Of a DNA stretch of 36,219 nt, positions 24,687-32,130 are shown piece after piece. This DNA is from CAZNYG01 sp964577205. Its GTDB lineage: Bacteria > Elusimicrobiota > Endomicrobiia > Endomicrobiales > CAIRNS01. The DNA lies in contig CAZNYG010000013.1 in assembly GCA_964577205.1 (NCBI GenBank), forward strand, positions 1-36,219, written 5' to 3'. The notes beneath the pieces are model-generated. The model had not been told where the DNA came from. It was given only the letters and a program-made list of their open reading frames with translations, and searched no databases. A program made the translations under genes and the position numbers. The stretch's first letter is position 1; each line of letters opens with the position of its first letter.

Positions 24687-26120
24687 TCAGGTTTTGCCGG
24701 GGCGGCGGAACATGCCCGCGACCGCGGTTATGTCGTTGAGTGAGACGCCTTTCAGCGCGAAGATCAGGGCCGCGTAAACCGCGGTTCCGAGCGCCGCGCG
24801 CGCGAGAACGTGCGTTCCGGGCAAGAAAGACAGCACAAAGAACATCGCGCCCGCGGCCAGCGCCGGCCGTATAGCGCAGGCGTGTATGCGGGTATGATAA
24901 TACGGCCTGATCATCCGGATATGCAGAGCAAAAACAAGCGCTTCCGAGCCGACATACGCCCACGCGGCTCCGGCCGCTCCGCAGCAGGAGATCCCGGCCG
25001 CCGTGGAAGCCGCCAGGATGGCGGTGTGCGCTATACGCGCGACCATGTTCCGGCGCTTTTCGTCCGCCGCGACCAGAAGGTCGAAATACAGTATGTTCAG
25101 CGTGAAAAAGACCACTGAACCGACCAGGATGGAAAGGAGCGGGGCGCTTTGCGCGTAGGTACCGCCGCAAATCAGGGTAATAACATCTTTCCCCGTCGCG
25201 AAAGTCCCGGCGATCAGCGGAAAACCGAAGACGCATATGATCTTTTCAAGACGCCGGAAAAGCTGGACGCATCCCTCGCGGTCGCCTGCCAGCAGTTCGG
25301 TGATGACCGGAAAGAGAACGATCTGAAAAGCCATGGCGACGCTTATCAGGACAAGGATGCATTTGAACGCCGCGCTGAAATAGCCGGTATCCGGGGTTCC
25401 GGGCCTCATCGCTCCCAGCAGGACCAGAGGAATGTTCCAGTTCGCGTTCGTGATAAGGAACACGCTGATGCCGGCGGGCGCGGACGAGGAGACAGCCTTC
25501 AAGGAAGAGCGCCACGAAAAGCGCAGTTTGATGGTGTCCGCGATCTTCCGGAACGGCAGATAAAAGAAAGCGTTGGCCAGCAGCCCTCCCGACAGAAGGG
25601 CCAGCGGGACGTAAGCCACATCGCCGTCGCCGCGCACCGCGAGGAAAACAAAGAGAGCGTATCCCAGCGACTGGATGACCGAATGGCCCGCGGCAAACTG
25701 CATTTTCTGCGTGCCCTGAAATATCCACGCGGGAGAAAGAGCCTGCGAGAACAGCGTCAGTCCCGTCAGTATCACAAGGGCTCGGAGAACGGCATAATCG
25801 ATAAAGGCTAAGGCTCCGGCGGCCAGCGCAAGAAAAGCTCCGACGACGAGAACGATACGCGCGGACAGGACTTCGCCGATGATGCCGCCGATTGATGCCG
25901 GTTGCCGCGCGATGCTCCTGATCCCGTGCATCAGAAGCCCCATGTCGGTGAAAAAAGCGGCGTAACTGACGATGGAAGTGGCAACGGTAAGGGTGCCGAA
26001 CCTTTCCGGCCCGAGGCGCCGCGCGAGGAACGCGATGATCACGACGCCGATCGCCCGGTTGACCCCTTCGGCGAAAGTCAAAGAAAAAAGGTTCCTGATG
26101 ACCGACCGCGCTCTGCTCAT
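24687..26120 (-). CDS. Wzx-type polysaccharide flippase (PST/MATE-like)
   Basis: 477 residues from the ATG at 26120, which overlaps the stop of the FkbM gene before it (ATGA). The open frame extends to 26261 but that extension is arginine-rich and out of character. SVIRNLFSLTFAEGVNRAIG and FLARRLGPERFGTLTVATSI are the family's N-terminal signature; twelve or more hydrophobic segments follow, with AWIFQGTQKMQF and FSAAFKCILVLISVAMAFQI in the expected places. Such proteins flip undecaprenyl-diphosphate oligosaccharides to the periplasm, which implies a Wzx-dependent polymer or glycan block. No Wzy partner is recognisable in the window. Confidence 0.9.
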   Translation of the reverse strand: MSRARSVIRNLFSLTFAEGVNRAIGVVIIAFLARRLGPERFGTLTVATSIVSYAAFFTDMGLLMHGIRSIARQPASIGGIIGEVLSARIVLVVGAFLALAAGALAFIDYAVLRALVILTGLTLFSQALSPAWIFQGTQKMQFAAGHSVIQSLGYALFVFLAVRGDGDVAYVPLALLSGGLLANAFFYLPFRKIADTIKLRFSWRSSLKAVSSSAPAGISVFLITNANWNIPLVLLGAMRPGTPDTGYFSAAFKCILVLISVAMAFQIVLFPVITELLAGDREGCVQLFRRLEKIICVFGFPLIAGTFATGKDVITLICGGTYAQSAPLLSILVGSVVFFTLNILYFDLLVAADEKRRNMVARIAHTAILAASTAAGISCCGAAGAAWAYVGSEALVFALHIRMIRPYYHTRIHACAIRPALAAGAMFFVLSFLPGTHVLARAALGTAVYAALIFALKGVSLNDITAVAGMFRRPGKT

Positions 26121-27001
26121 CGTGGAATGGGGACCCCGACGTAATTGAGATGGCCAGGATCGACGGTATCCGGCGTTACCGCGGGTCCGATGTCCCCTTC
26201 GCCGGTGATCGGATGCACGGCGTACTTCCGCGTACGGAGGAATTCGACTATATCGCTGCAATGGTATCCGCCGAAAGAGCAGGTGTACTCGTTGAGTTCA
26301 AGGATTATCAGGGGAGCATGGCGTTCAAGAGTGCGCGCGGCCCCGCGGAGTATGGGCAGTTCGGAGCCTTCCGCGTCGATCTTGACTATATCGACGCGCT
26401 CTTCCCGTTCAAGCGCTTCGTCAGCTGTGACCACTTCGGCATCCTCTTTCCTGGAGTCCACGGACGGGGACGGGAACAGTGTCGGAGCCCCGAGGTTCAT
26501 CATGCCGTCGCCGCCTTCGCCCGCCGGGGCATACATCGGCACCACGGCATCTCGTTCGCCCAGGCCTTTTCTGACAAGCCGGACGTTCGTGAAACCGTTG
26601 GCCGCCACGTTCTTTTCGAGCCGGGAGAAATTCGCGCCGAACGGTTCGAAGGCTATGACCGCGCCGGCGGCCGCGCGTTTCGCTGCGAACACTGTAAATT
26701 CGCCCTGGTTGGCGCCGATATCGATAAAAACTGTCGAGGGCGTCATCATTTTATCAAGGTAGCGCAGCTGATCGCCGGAATGGCACCCCTGCCAGAATAT
26801 TCGGCTGCTGATATGTTCGTGAAGGTCGCAATAAAGAGTGAGCGTTCCGTCGAAATCGTTGACCGGCAGCGTCAGGCGCGAATGCCTGCCGTAGAAATGA
26901 TGGATCTTTTCGGCGATACGGCATACGCCGCGGACGCGGTACATGGCTTTTACAGCGGGACGGATGGCCGTGATAAAGGAAGGCGAATCGATGAAAGACA
27001 T
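26117..27001 (-). CDS. FkbM-family methyltransferase
   Basis: 294 residues. VFIDIGANQGEFTVFAAKRA (91-110) is the SAM loop, VIAFEPFGANFSRLEKNV the second strand, and RVDIVKIDAEGSELPILRGA the DxEG signature; IILELNEYTCSFGG ends the core. The start abuts the stop of the GT4 gene with no spacing and the end overlaps the flippase gene. Compared with the FkbM protein at 23796-24668, the N-terminus is less hydrophobic and an insertion rich in Gly and Met (about 150-170) lies before the DxEG motif, so a different acceptor is likely. Confidence 0.9.
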   Translation of the reverse strand: MSFIDSPSFITAIRPAVKAMYRVRGVCRIAEKIHHFYGRHSRLTLPVNDFDGTLTLYCDLHEHISSRIFWQGCHSGDQLRYLDKMMTPSTVFIDIGANQGEFTVFAAKRAAAGAVIAFEPFGANFSRLEKNVAANGFTNVRLVRKGLGERDAVVPMYAPAGEGGDGMMNLGAPTLFPSPSVDSRKEDAEVVTADEALEREERVDIVKIDAEGSELPILRGAARTLERHAPLIILELNEYTCSFGGYHCSDIVEFLRTRKYAVHPITGEGDIGPAVTPDTVDPGHLNYVGVPIPR

Positions 27002-28174
27002 TTACCGGGAATCACCTTTTAAATCAAGAGTATCCGAATAGAGCCGGAGGTAACGGTCCGTTACCGAAGGCAGAGAAAAAGAATCGCAGATCTTTTTACG
27101 CGCTTCGGCGCCGAGCGCCGCCCTACGCCCCGGGTCAGGGGCCAGATCCGCGAGAAGCGAAGCAAGCCCGGCGCGGTCGCCGGTGGAAAACAGGATGCCG
27201 TTCTTCCCTTCGTCGATCACATCGGTGACTCCGCCTATCCGGGTCGCCAGGCAGGCGCAGCCGGACGCCATGGCTTCGAGCAGCGTGTTCGGCATGCCTT
27301 CCCCGGACGAGGGAAGGACGAACGCGTCGCTTGCCGCAAGGTAGCGTTCGGGATCGTCCGACCATCCCGTGAACAGGATGTTGTCATCGCCCCCGGCAAG
27401 GTCTTTGAGGGCCGGCTCAAGGCTGCCCCCGCCGATAAGGAGCAGGAACATGTCTTTCCTTGATGATAGAGCAAGGGCATCCTTCCAGGCGGATATCAGC
27501 AGTTCGATGTTCTTCCCCCGCTCGAACCGGCCCGAAAAAACGGCGACGAACGCGGCGTCGGGTATGCCCAGCGATTTCCGGACGGCCCCCTTCGACTGTT
27601 GCTGCGCGGGGCTGAAACGCGCCGTATCGACGCCGTTGGGCACAACGGAGATACGGCGGCCATCCATGCCCGCCTGGCGGAGTTCTCCGGCGATCTCGCG
27701 GCTTGGCGCAATGCACATCGCGGATCGGGCGATAATTTTAAGTTTGATCCTGCCGTACCAGGAGTTCCGCGAAAGAGCGATATCTCCCGTCGCGCGGCTT
27801 CCGGCGAATTTGACCAGTACCGGGACGGAGAGAGAACGGCCGATCAGTGACGCGAGGACAGCCGGCGATGAGGCGATGTGGGCGTGAAGTATATCGTAAA
27901 GCCCGCGGCGGGAAAGGAGCCAGAAAGCGCCCGCGGCCAGAAAACTCAAAGAACCCGCTGGGCCGCTCAGGGGAAGCCCGACACGGTGCACCGGTATGCC
28001 CTGGATCATTTCGAAAGCCGCGGTCCCGGGCAGTCGCTGTGTCAGCACAAAAACGGAATGCCCTTTGCTTATCAGCCGGGCTGAAAGCTGCCGGCACTGT
28101 GTTTCAGCTCCGCCTTCCCGCGGAAAGAAACGGGCGATGATCATGCCGACGCGGCAGTGCGGTCTCATTAACAT
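27002..28174 (-). CDS. Glycosyltransferase family 4
   Basis: 390 residues from the ATG at 28174; a second ATG at 28168 is equally possible. VGMIIARFFPREGGAETQCR is the GT4 N-terminus, LHAHIASSPAVLASLIG and CIAPSREIAGELRQ the cleft, VVPNGVDTARFSP the interdomain linker, VFSGRFERGKNIELLI the donor strand, and EGMPNTLLEAMASGCA the E-x7-E motif. No Shine-Dalgarno precedes either ATG, while TTGAGA-N17-TATAAT ends 3 nt before the first, so translation may begin on a leaderless message. It heads a run of nine closely spaced genes ending at 18545. Confidence 0.9.
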   Translation of the reverse strand: MLMRPHCRVGMIIARFFPREGGAETQCRQLSARLISKGHSVFVLTQRLPGTAAFEMIQGIPVHRVGLPLSGPAGSLSFLAAGAFWLLSRRGLYDILHAHIASSPAVLASLIGRSLSVPVLVKFAGSRATGDIALSRNSWYGRIKLKIIARSAMCIAPSREIAGELRQAGMDGRRISVVPNGVDTARFSPAQQQSKGAVRKSLGIPDAAFVAVFSGRFERGKNIELLISAWKDALALSSRKDMFLLLIGGGSLEPALKDLAGGDDNILFTGWSDDPERYLAASDAFVLPSSGEGMPNTLLEAMASGCACLATRIGGVTDVIDEGKNGILFSTGDRAGLASLLADLAPDPGRRAALGAEARKKICDSFSLPSVTDRYLRLYSDTLDLKGDSR

Positions 28175-28177
28175 GAA

Positions 28178-28206
28178 ATTATATCAAATTGTAGATTGTT
28201 TCTCAA
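28178..28206 (-). promoter_or_regulatory. Strong sigma70-like promoter, leaderless configuration
   Basis: The minus strand carries TTGAGA (28206-28201), a 17-nt spacer and perfect TATAAT (28183-28178). The -35 lies in the last codons of the UPF0104 gene and the -10 sits between its stop and the next ATG. Transcription would start around 28172-28170, on top of the two candidate ATGs (28174 and 28168), so the message would have no leader. It is the best promoter in the window and precedes the longest packed gene run. Confidence 0.6.
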
Positions 28207-29173
28207 TTCTGACAAGTTCGCCCGGAGTTATCTTTTCTTTCATCATTCCGCGGATGCCCCAGAAGAAAACGGCGGCCAGCTGGACCAGGTGCAGCGTGAT
28301 GATGAACGCGAAGGCGCGGTCGCGTTCAAAACCGAGGAAGGTCAGCGAACTGAGCCCGAGGAACTCGACCGTGCCCACGTACCCGGGGGCCGTAGGCAGT
28401 ATCGCGCCTATGCCGATGATGAGCATGACCAGCAGGGATTGGAACAAAGAGAGGTTCATGCCGAAAGAGAGCGAAAGAATGCTGAAAACCGACGCTTCAA
28501 CGGTCCAGACCGCAAGAGAAAAAGCGAACACCGTAAGAAGGTCGCGCGCGCGGGTGCATACCTGGAGCCCGTTGAGAAAATTCAGCAGGATCCCTTTTAT
28601 GCGCGGCGCCCAGCGCTTCGGCAGCGGCACGCGGTCAAACAAGGCTTGCGCGCGTTCCACGTTCCGGGCGGCAAGGAACATGACGAAAAGGCCTCCCGCG
28701 AATATGATGCTTCCCGCGATGAATGAGCTGCGTACCCAGCCCGGGAACGGCAGGAAGATCATCGTCACCAGAAAGAGCGTCACGTAAGCGAGCCCGTCGA
28801 ACAATCGTTCCACGACGACGGTGGCCAGCGTGCTGCTCCGGGACAGGGAGAGCTTCTGCCCGGTGACGTGCGCCCGCACCAGTTCTCCCAGGCGCAGCGG
28901 CAGGATATTATTCATGAAAAAGCCGAGTATCAGGTAATGGAAAAGCCGCGCCGCGGGAAATTTACGGAGCGGCATCAGAAGGACGCGCCAGCGCAGGCTG
29001 CGTATGACGAACGCGAAAGAATAGACGAGAAGCGCCGCTCCCACCCACGCGAGATTGGCATTCCGCAGGTACACCCAGGTGGCCGCGAAATCTATCTTGC
29101 GCAGCGTAAGGTACAGGAACAGCGCTCCGATGAGCAGACCGACGGACGCCTTTTTAACTAATGAATTATTGAT
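28184..29173 (-). CDS. UPF0104/AglD-type (LPG synthase TM-like) membrane protein, unusual start
   Basis: LSRSSTLATVVVERLFDGLA, FVIRSLRWRVLLMPLR, LGFFMNNILPLRLGELVRAH and PTAPGYVGTVEFLGL are hallmarks of the lysylphosphatidylglycerol-synthase-TM/UPF0104 family, with about eight helices. Members occur with polyprenyl-phosphate glycosylation (AglD-like) and are often proposed as flippases or lipid-sugar transferases. The first standard start in frame is GTG at 29074 (296 residues), but the family's first helix lies upstream: VKKASVGLLIGALFLYLTLR is in frame before it. That extended frame has no ATG, GTG or TTG before a stop. GGAGG (29183-29179) stands 5 nt before an ATC at 29173, used here as the tentative start (329 residues, normal family length). 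Confidence 0.75.
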   Translation of the reverse strand: MNNSLVKKASVGLLIGALFLYLTLRKIDFAATWVYLRNANLAWVGAALLVYSFAFVIRSLRWRVLLMPLRKFPAARLFHYLILGFFMNNILPLRLGELVRAHVTGQKLSLSRSSTLATVVVERLFDGLAYVTLFLVTMIFLPFPGWVRSSFIAGSIIFAGGLFVMFLAARNVERAQALFDRVPLPKRWAPRIKGILLNFLNGLQVCTRARDLLTVFAFSLAVWTVEASVFSILSLSFGMNLSLFQSLLVMLIIGIGAILPTAPGYVGTVEFLGLSSLTFLGFERDRAFAFIITLHLVQLAAVFFWGIRGMMKEKITPGELVRIEKQSTI

Positions 29174-29178
29174 GACGA

Positions 29179-29183
29179 CCTCC
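29179..29183 (-). promoter_or_regulatory. Shine-Dalgarno GGAGG before an ATC codon
   Basis: GGAGG is a full core Shine-Dalgarno and lies 5 nt upstream of ATC (29173-29171) in the UPF0104 frame. No ATG, GTG or TTG stands within reach of it in that frame. It is the evidence that translation begins here and not at the GTG 99 nt downstream. Confidence 0.55.
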
Positions 29184-29200
29184 GTTTACAGTGAAAAGAT

Positions 29201-29265
29201 TAGCCATCAGCCATCAGCTGTTGTTGATGTATGTATGTAGCTGATTGCTGATAGCTGAGAGCTGA
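29201..29265. repeat. Heptamer-repeat inverted element, CAGCTAT type
   Basis: The left arm (29201-29222) has repeats of the type TAGCCATCAGCCATCAGCTG. The right arm (29239-29265) reads AGCTGAT, TGCTGAT, AGCTGAG, AGCTGA, whose reverse complement is the same theme (CAGCTATCAGC). A short loop of 16 nt (GTTGATGTATGTATGT) joins them. It sits in the 103-bp gap between the GT2 gene and the UPF0104 gene. The unit is the same as at 5531-5554, 24 kb away. A stem-loop in the mRNA is plausible; a terminator T-run is absent. Confidence 0.78.
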
Positions 29266-29276
29266 ATGCTCTTTGT

Positions 29277-30017
29277 TCATAGTCCCATCATTTCTCTCGC
29301 TATTAAACGGAAATAGCAGAGGATCGTGCGGATGACGCGCATCTTGCTGGGGCCGAGTTTCTTTTCGTAATGCAGCCTGAGCGGAACCTCACGGATCTTT
29401 TCCGTCTGGCGGCGCGCGATCATCAGTAATTCAAGGGTAGCGGCGAAACCCGGTTCGCGCAGGAACGGCTCCCCTTTTCGTGATCCGGCCATGCGGCGCA
29501 GCAGCGAACCGGAAAACGCGCGGAATCCCGACGTATAGTCCCTGACACCACTGGTCGGGCAGGCGAAGGCCATGATGATCCCCGCCGCGCGGCTCAGAGC
29601 ACGGCGCAGGGAAGAAAGCCCGGACTGGGCCCCGCCGGCGCAATAGCGTGACGCGATGACCAGATCGCAGCCTTCCAGGATGACGGCCCGAAGGAGCGGC
29701 ACATCTTCGGCAGGATGCGTACGGTCGGCATCCATGGTCACGACAATATCGTCATCCTTGAGTTCGCGGCCGATGAAGGTAAAGCCGGTCGACAGAGCCT
29801 GCCCCAGACCCCGGTTCCATCCGTGGGACAGGAGGGTGACCGGCAGCTTTCTAGAGAATGATTCGGGGATCTGCCGGGTAGCATCGGAAGACCCGTCGTC
29901 TACGATGATGACACGGTAAGGGAAATCCCAGCCGCCGGCCTTAATATCTTCCAGCAGGTTGCCGATATCCCGTTCCTCGTTATACGCGCACAACAGTAAA
30001 TAAAGCATGTTACTCAT
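29277..30017 (-). CDS. GT2 polyprenyl-phosphate sugar synthase-like (DPM1/CsbB type)
   Basis: 246 residues. MLYLLLCAYNEERDIGNLLE, VIIVDDGSSDATRQI (36-50), SHGWNRGLGQALSTGF and VTMDADRTHPAEDVP (94-108) make the GT-A site; SGVRDYTSGFRAFSGSLLRR is the DxxSGFR segment of the DPM1 group. It has no membrane helices. The start overlaps the preceding YfhO-like gene by 8 bp; an ATG at 30008 is an alternative with 1-bp spacing. In Bacillus the CsbB GT2 feeds undecaprenyl-phosphate GlcNAc to YfhO. Placement after three YfhO genes suggests the same donor role here (inference); the sugar is unknown. Confidence 0.86.
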   Translation of the reverse strand: MSNMLYLLLCAYNEERDIGNLLEDIKAGGWDFPYRVIIVDDGSSDATRQIPESFSRKLPVTLLSHGWNRGLGQALSTGFTFIGRELKDDDIVVTMDADRTHPAEDVPLLRAVILEGCDLVIASRYCAGGAQSGLSSLRRALSRAAGIIMAFACPTSGVRDYTSGFRAFSGSLLRRMAGSRKGEPFLREPGFAATLELLMIARRQTEKIREVPLRLHYEKKLGPSKMRVIRTILCYFRLIAREMMGL

Positions 30018-32061
30018 GACTCGCAGGGGCGCGCTTCAGCCGCCCGTCCTTTCCAATGTGCATTTTGCGATTTGAAATTTGAAACAGCATTTTCCCCGTT
30101 GCCGCCAGCAGAGCGGCGATGGTTATGTACAGGCCGAACAGAAATATCTGCGGAAAAAAATACAGATAGACCCGTTGATTTCCGCGGAAATCACCGGCAG
30201 GCAGGAGGACGGTGCGCAATACTTTATTGGCCCGTACCAGCGGGACCGGTTTCCCCCCCGCGGCGGCCTTCCATCCGGTGTAGCCGATCTCGCTGAAAAC
30301 GAGCGCCGCCGGACCGCTGAGGGATACTTCTGCAGCAAGCCGTGATGACGTGACCTGTAATGAGTATATTCTGCTCGCGGGTGAGACGGTGGAAAAACCT
30401 TCGGGTAAGTCTTGAAGAAGGGATTCTTCGTCCGGAGAATAAGGGGTGGTTTTCAGGTACTCGATCTGTTCCGGCTCATTGCCATCCGGAACGAACGTCA
30501 GGCGCCGGGGAACGAATACGCGGGGAACGGGATTGAGAACAGGATAAACCCTGACAGTGCCGAACGAAGCTGATGGTTCCGCTCCGGGGATCGTATCCGG
30601 CGTAACGCGGTATGCGGCAGCCAACCCACGAACGGGAGGCGATGAGAGATCGGCCCGGGCCAGTCCCGTCGGCGAAAGAACTTTCTTTTCCTGCAGCCCC
30701 AGGTAACGGACATAATCGCGGAGCAGTACGGCCTCGTAGCCGTTGAGGTTGAAGTGATGGTAGAGCATCGCCTTGTCCGCGGGCAGCCTTGCCGGTTCCG
30801 TTATCATGCGGTATGCCGGCGAAACGGCCGCGCTCACGGGGCTTGGTTTACGGTAACCGTCCATCGGTTCGGCATAAATGAAGCGGTGGTTCCAGATGAA
30901 AAGATCGCAAAGGATGAGGCCGGCGATGATGGTTTTCAGGGCTGCCGGCCGCCCGGCCAGTAACGTTCTTGAGCCGAAAGCCGCCGCCGCGGCAAGCGCG
31001 AAGACGGAAAGGAAGGCGAAGCGCGCCGGCACGCGCACAAAATCCATGCCGGGAATGGCCTTGCTGATAATACCGAAAAATGGGGTCGCCGTGCCGGCGG
31101 CAATGAGCAGCCCGGCCAGAAAAAGCGCCGGCAGAAAGAACGAGCGCCGGCGGACGGCGGAGGCTGTCCCCGCGATCGCGAGAACAAGCGGCGCCAGCCC
31201 GGCGTAAAGGCCGTATCTTTCAACGAAGAAGGAAGGCACGAAAGAAGGATCTGCGGGCCGCCAGAAAAGCCACGGCGCCGCCAGCGAAACCAGGCTTTTC
31301 AGGGGAAGGGAATAGCTGGCCGTCAGAATATCCCATTGTGAAGTGTCCGTGACCTGCGAAAGCTGAAGCGTGGGCAGCAGCTGGACGGCGGCGGCCGCGA
31401 GAAAAAAGAGCAGGGCCCTTCCCAGGGAAGCGGGATGATAAAAACGGTGTATCGCCCAGTACAGAAAAACCGCGATGGCGCAGGCATACAAAGGGACCGC
31501 GTGCCCTGACAGGAACAAAAGGACGGACGCGGCGGCAAGAAGCATCTCCGAACGGAAGGAAGGAGCGCGGCGGACGTGCCTTGCCAGAAGCAGTATCATC
31601 GGCAGCCAGATAAACCCTGACAGGATCACCGGGTGGCCGGCGGTAACACGGTAGATGAGGAACGACGAAAAAGCAAAGGTGAAGCTTCCCAAAGCAGCGG
31701 CTGAACGCGGCAGCCGGTGGGCGCTCAGGAACAGGTACATGAAAAGGCCGGCAAGCACCAGGTGGACGGCATAGAACAGGGTAAAGGCTAAAGGCAGCGG
31801 GAACAACGAGAAGAGCAGGCTGAAGGGATACAGGACGGCGCTTTGAGGATTGGCAAGCAGCGGCTGGCCCGCGAAAATATACGGGTTCCACAAAGGCATC
31901 TGCCCGGTAATGATATGTTCCGCCGCCAGGGCTTTCAACGGATAGTAATGAAGAAAGACGTCACCGAAATTGCCTGGGATGCTGCCCGGGGAAAGCAGAA
32001 AAGGCACAAAGAATGCCGCGACGGCGAAAACAAGGATAAGAATAAAAGTCCGGAGTTTCAT
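30010..32061 (-). CDS. YfhO-family GT-C membrane protein, copy 3
   Basis: 683 residues. After helix 1, GNFGDVFLHYYPLKAL holds the catalytic-type Asp, then GQMPLWNPYIFAGQPLLANP and AVLYPFSLLF, the YfhO hallmark. About twelve helices follow, then a periplasmic domain ending in GYTGWKAAAGGKPVPL and a last helix. The family (B. subtilis YfhO, PF09586) glycosylates surface polymers from polyprenyl-phosphate sugars. The C-terminal tail FQISNRKMHIGK is encoded by a heptamer repeat (30051-30085), so it is probably acquired. Another heptamer repeat (32064-32105) occupies the place where a Shine-Dalgarno should be before the ATG at 32061. Confidence 0.86.
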   Translation of the reverse strand: MKLRTFILILVFAVAAFFVPFLLSPGSIPGNFGDVFLHYYPLKALAAEHIITGQMPLWNPYIFAGQPLLANPQSAVLYPFSLLFSLFPLPLAFTLFYAVHLVLAGLFMYLFLSAHRLPRSAAALGSFTFAFSSFLIYRVTAGHPVILSGFIWLPMILLLARHVRRAPSFRSEMLLAAASVLLFLSGHAVPLYACAIAVFLYWAIHRFYHPASLGRALLFFLAAAAVQLLPTLQLSQVTDTSQWDILTASYSLPLKSLVSLAAPWLFWRPADPSFVPSFFVERYGLYAGLAPLVLAIAGTASAVRRRSFFLPALFLAGLLIAAGTATPFFGIISKAIPGMDFVRVPARFAFLSVFALAAAAAFGSRTLLAGRPAALKTIIAGLILCDLFIWNHRFIYAEPMDGYRKPSPVSAAVSPAYRMITEPARLPADKAMLYHHFNLNGYEAVLLRDYVRYLGLQEKKVLSPTGLARADLSSPPVRGLAAAYRVTPDTIPGAEPSASFGTVRVYPVLNPVPRVFVPRRLTFVPDGNEPEQIEYLKTTPYSPDEESLLQDLPEGFSTVSPASRIYSLQVTSSRLAAEVSLSGPAALVFSEIGYTGWKAAAGGKPVPLVRANKVLRTVLLPAGDFRGNQRVYLYFFPQIFLFGLYITIAALLAATGKMLFQISNRKMHIGKDGRLKRAPASHE
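30051..30085. repeat. Heptamer tandem repeat inside a coding 3' end
   Basis: Plus-strand units TTCCAAT, GTGCATT, TTGCGAT, TTGAAAT, TTGAAAC form five degenerate heptamers. Read minus they encode FQISNRKMHIGK near the C-terminus of the YfhO-like protein, ahead of a short basic tail. The AT-rich composition differs sharply from the surrounding coding DNA. A 7-bp unit is not a multiple of three, so each unit is read in a different frame and encodes different residues, showing that the period is selected or generated at the DNA level. Confidence 0.65.
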
Positions 32062-32063
32062 AT

Positions 32064-32105
32064 TTCAGGATGCAGGATGAAGGATTCTTGATATGGGATG
32101 ACGGA
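32064..32105. repeat. Heptamer tandem repeat, AGGA type
   Basis: Six units follow in register: TTCAGGA, TGCAGGA, TGAAGGA, TTCTTGA, TATGGGA, TGACGGA. They fill most of the 69-bp gap between two YfhO-like genes and reach to 3 bp from the ATG at 32061. On the mRNA strand the units read TCCT..., so no Shine-Dalgarno is present. Only one arm is visible and there is no facing copy nearby. Confidence 0.65.
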
Positions 32106-32130
32106 AACCGGCGTAAGGCAGCGGAGAAGG

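Noticed and set aside
26121..26261. N-terminal extension of the flippase frame
   Set aside because: Arginine-rich, overlaps the FkbM gene fully, and the family signature starts at the ATGA-coupled ATG at 26120.
29201..29265. Intrinsic terminator for the GT2 gene
   Set aside because: A stem can form but no T-run follows on the minus strand, and the arms are built of repeated heptamers, not a compact GC stem.
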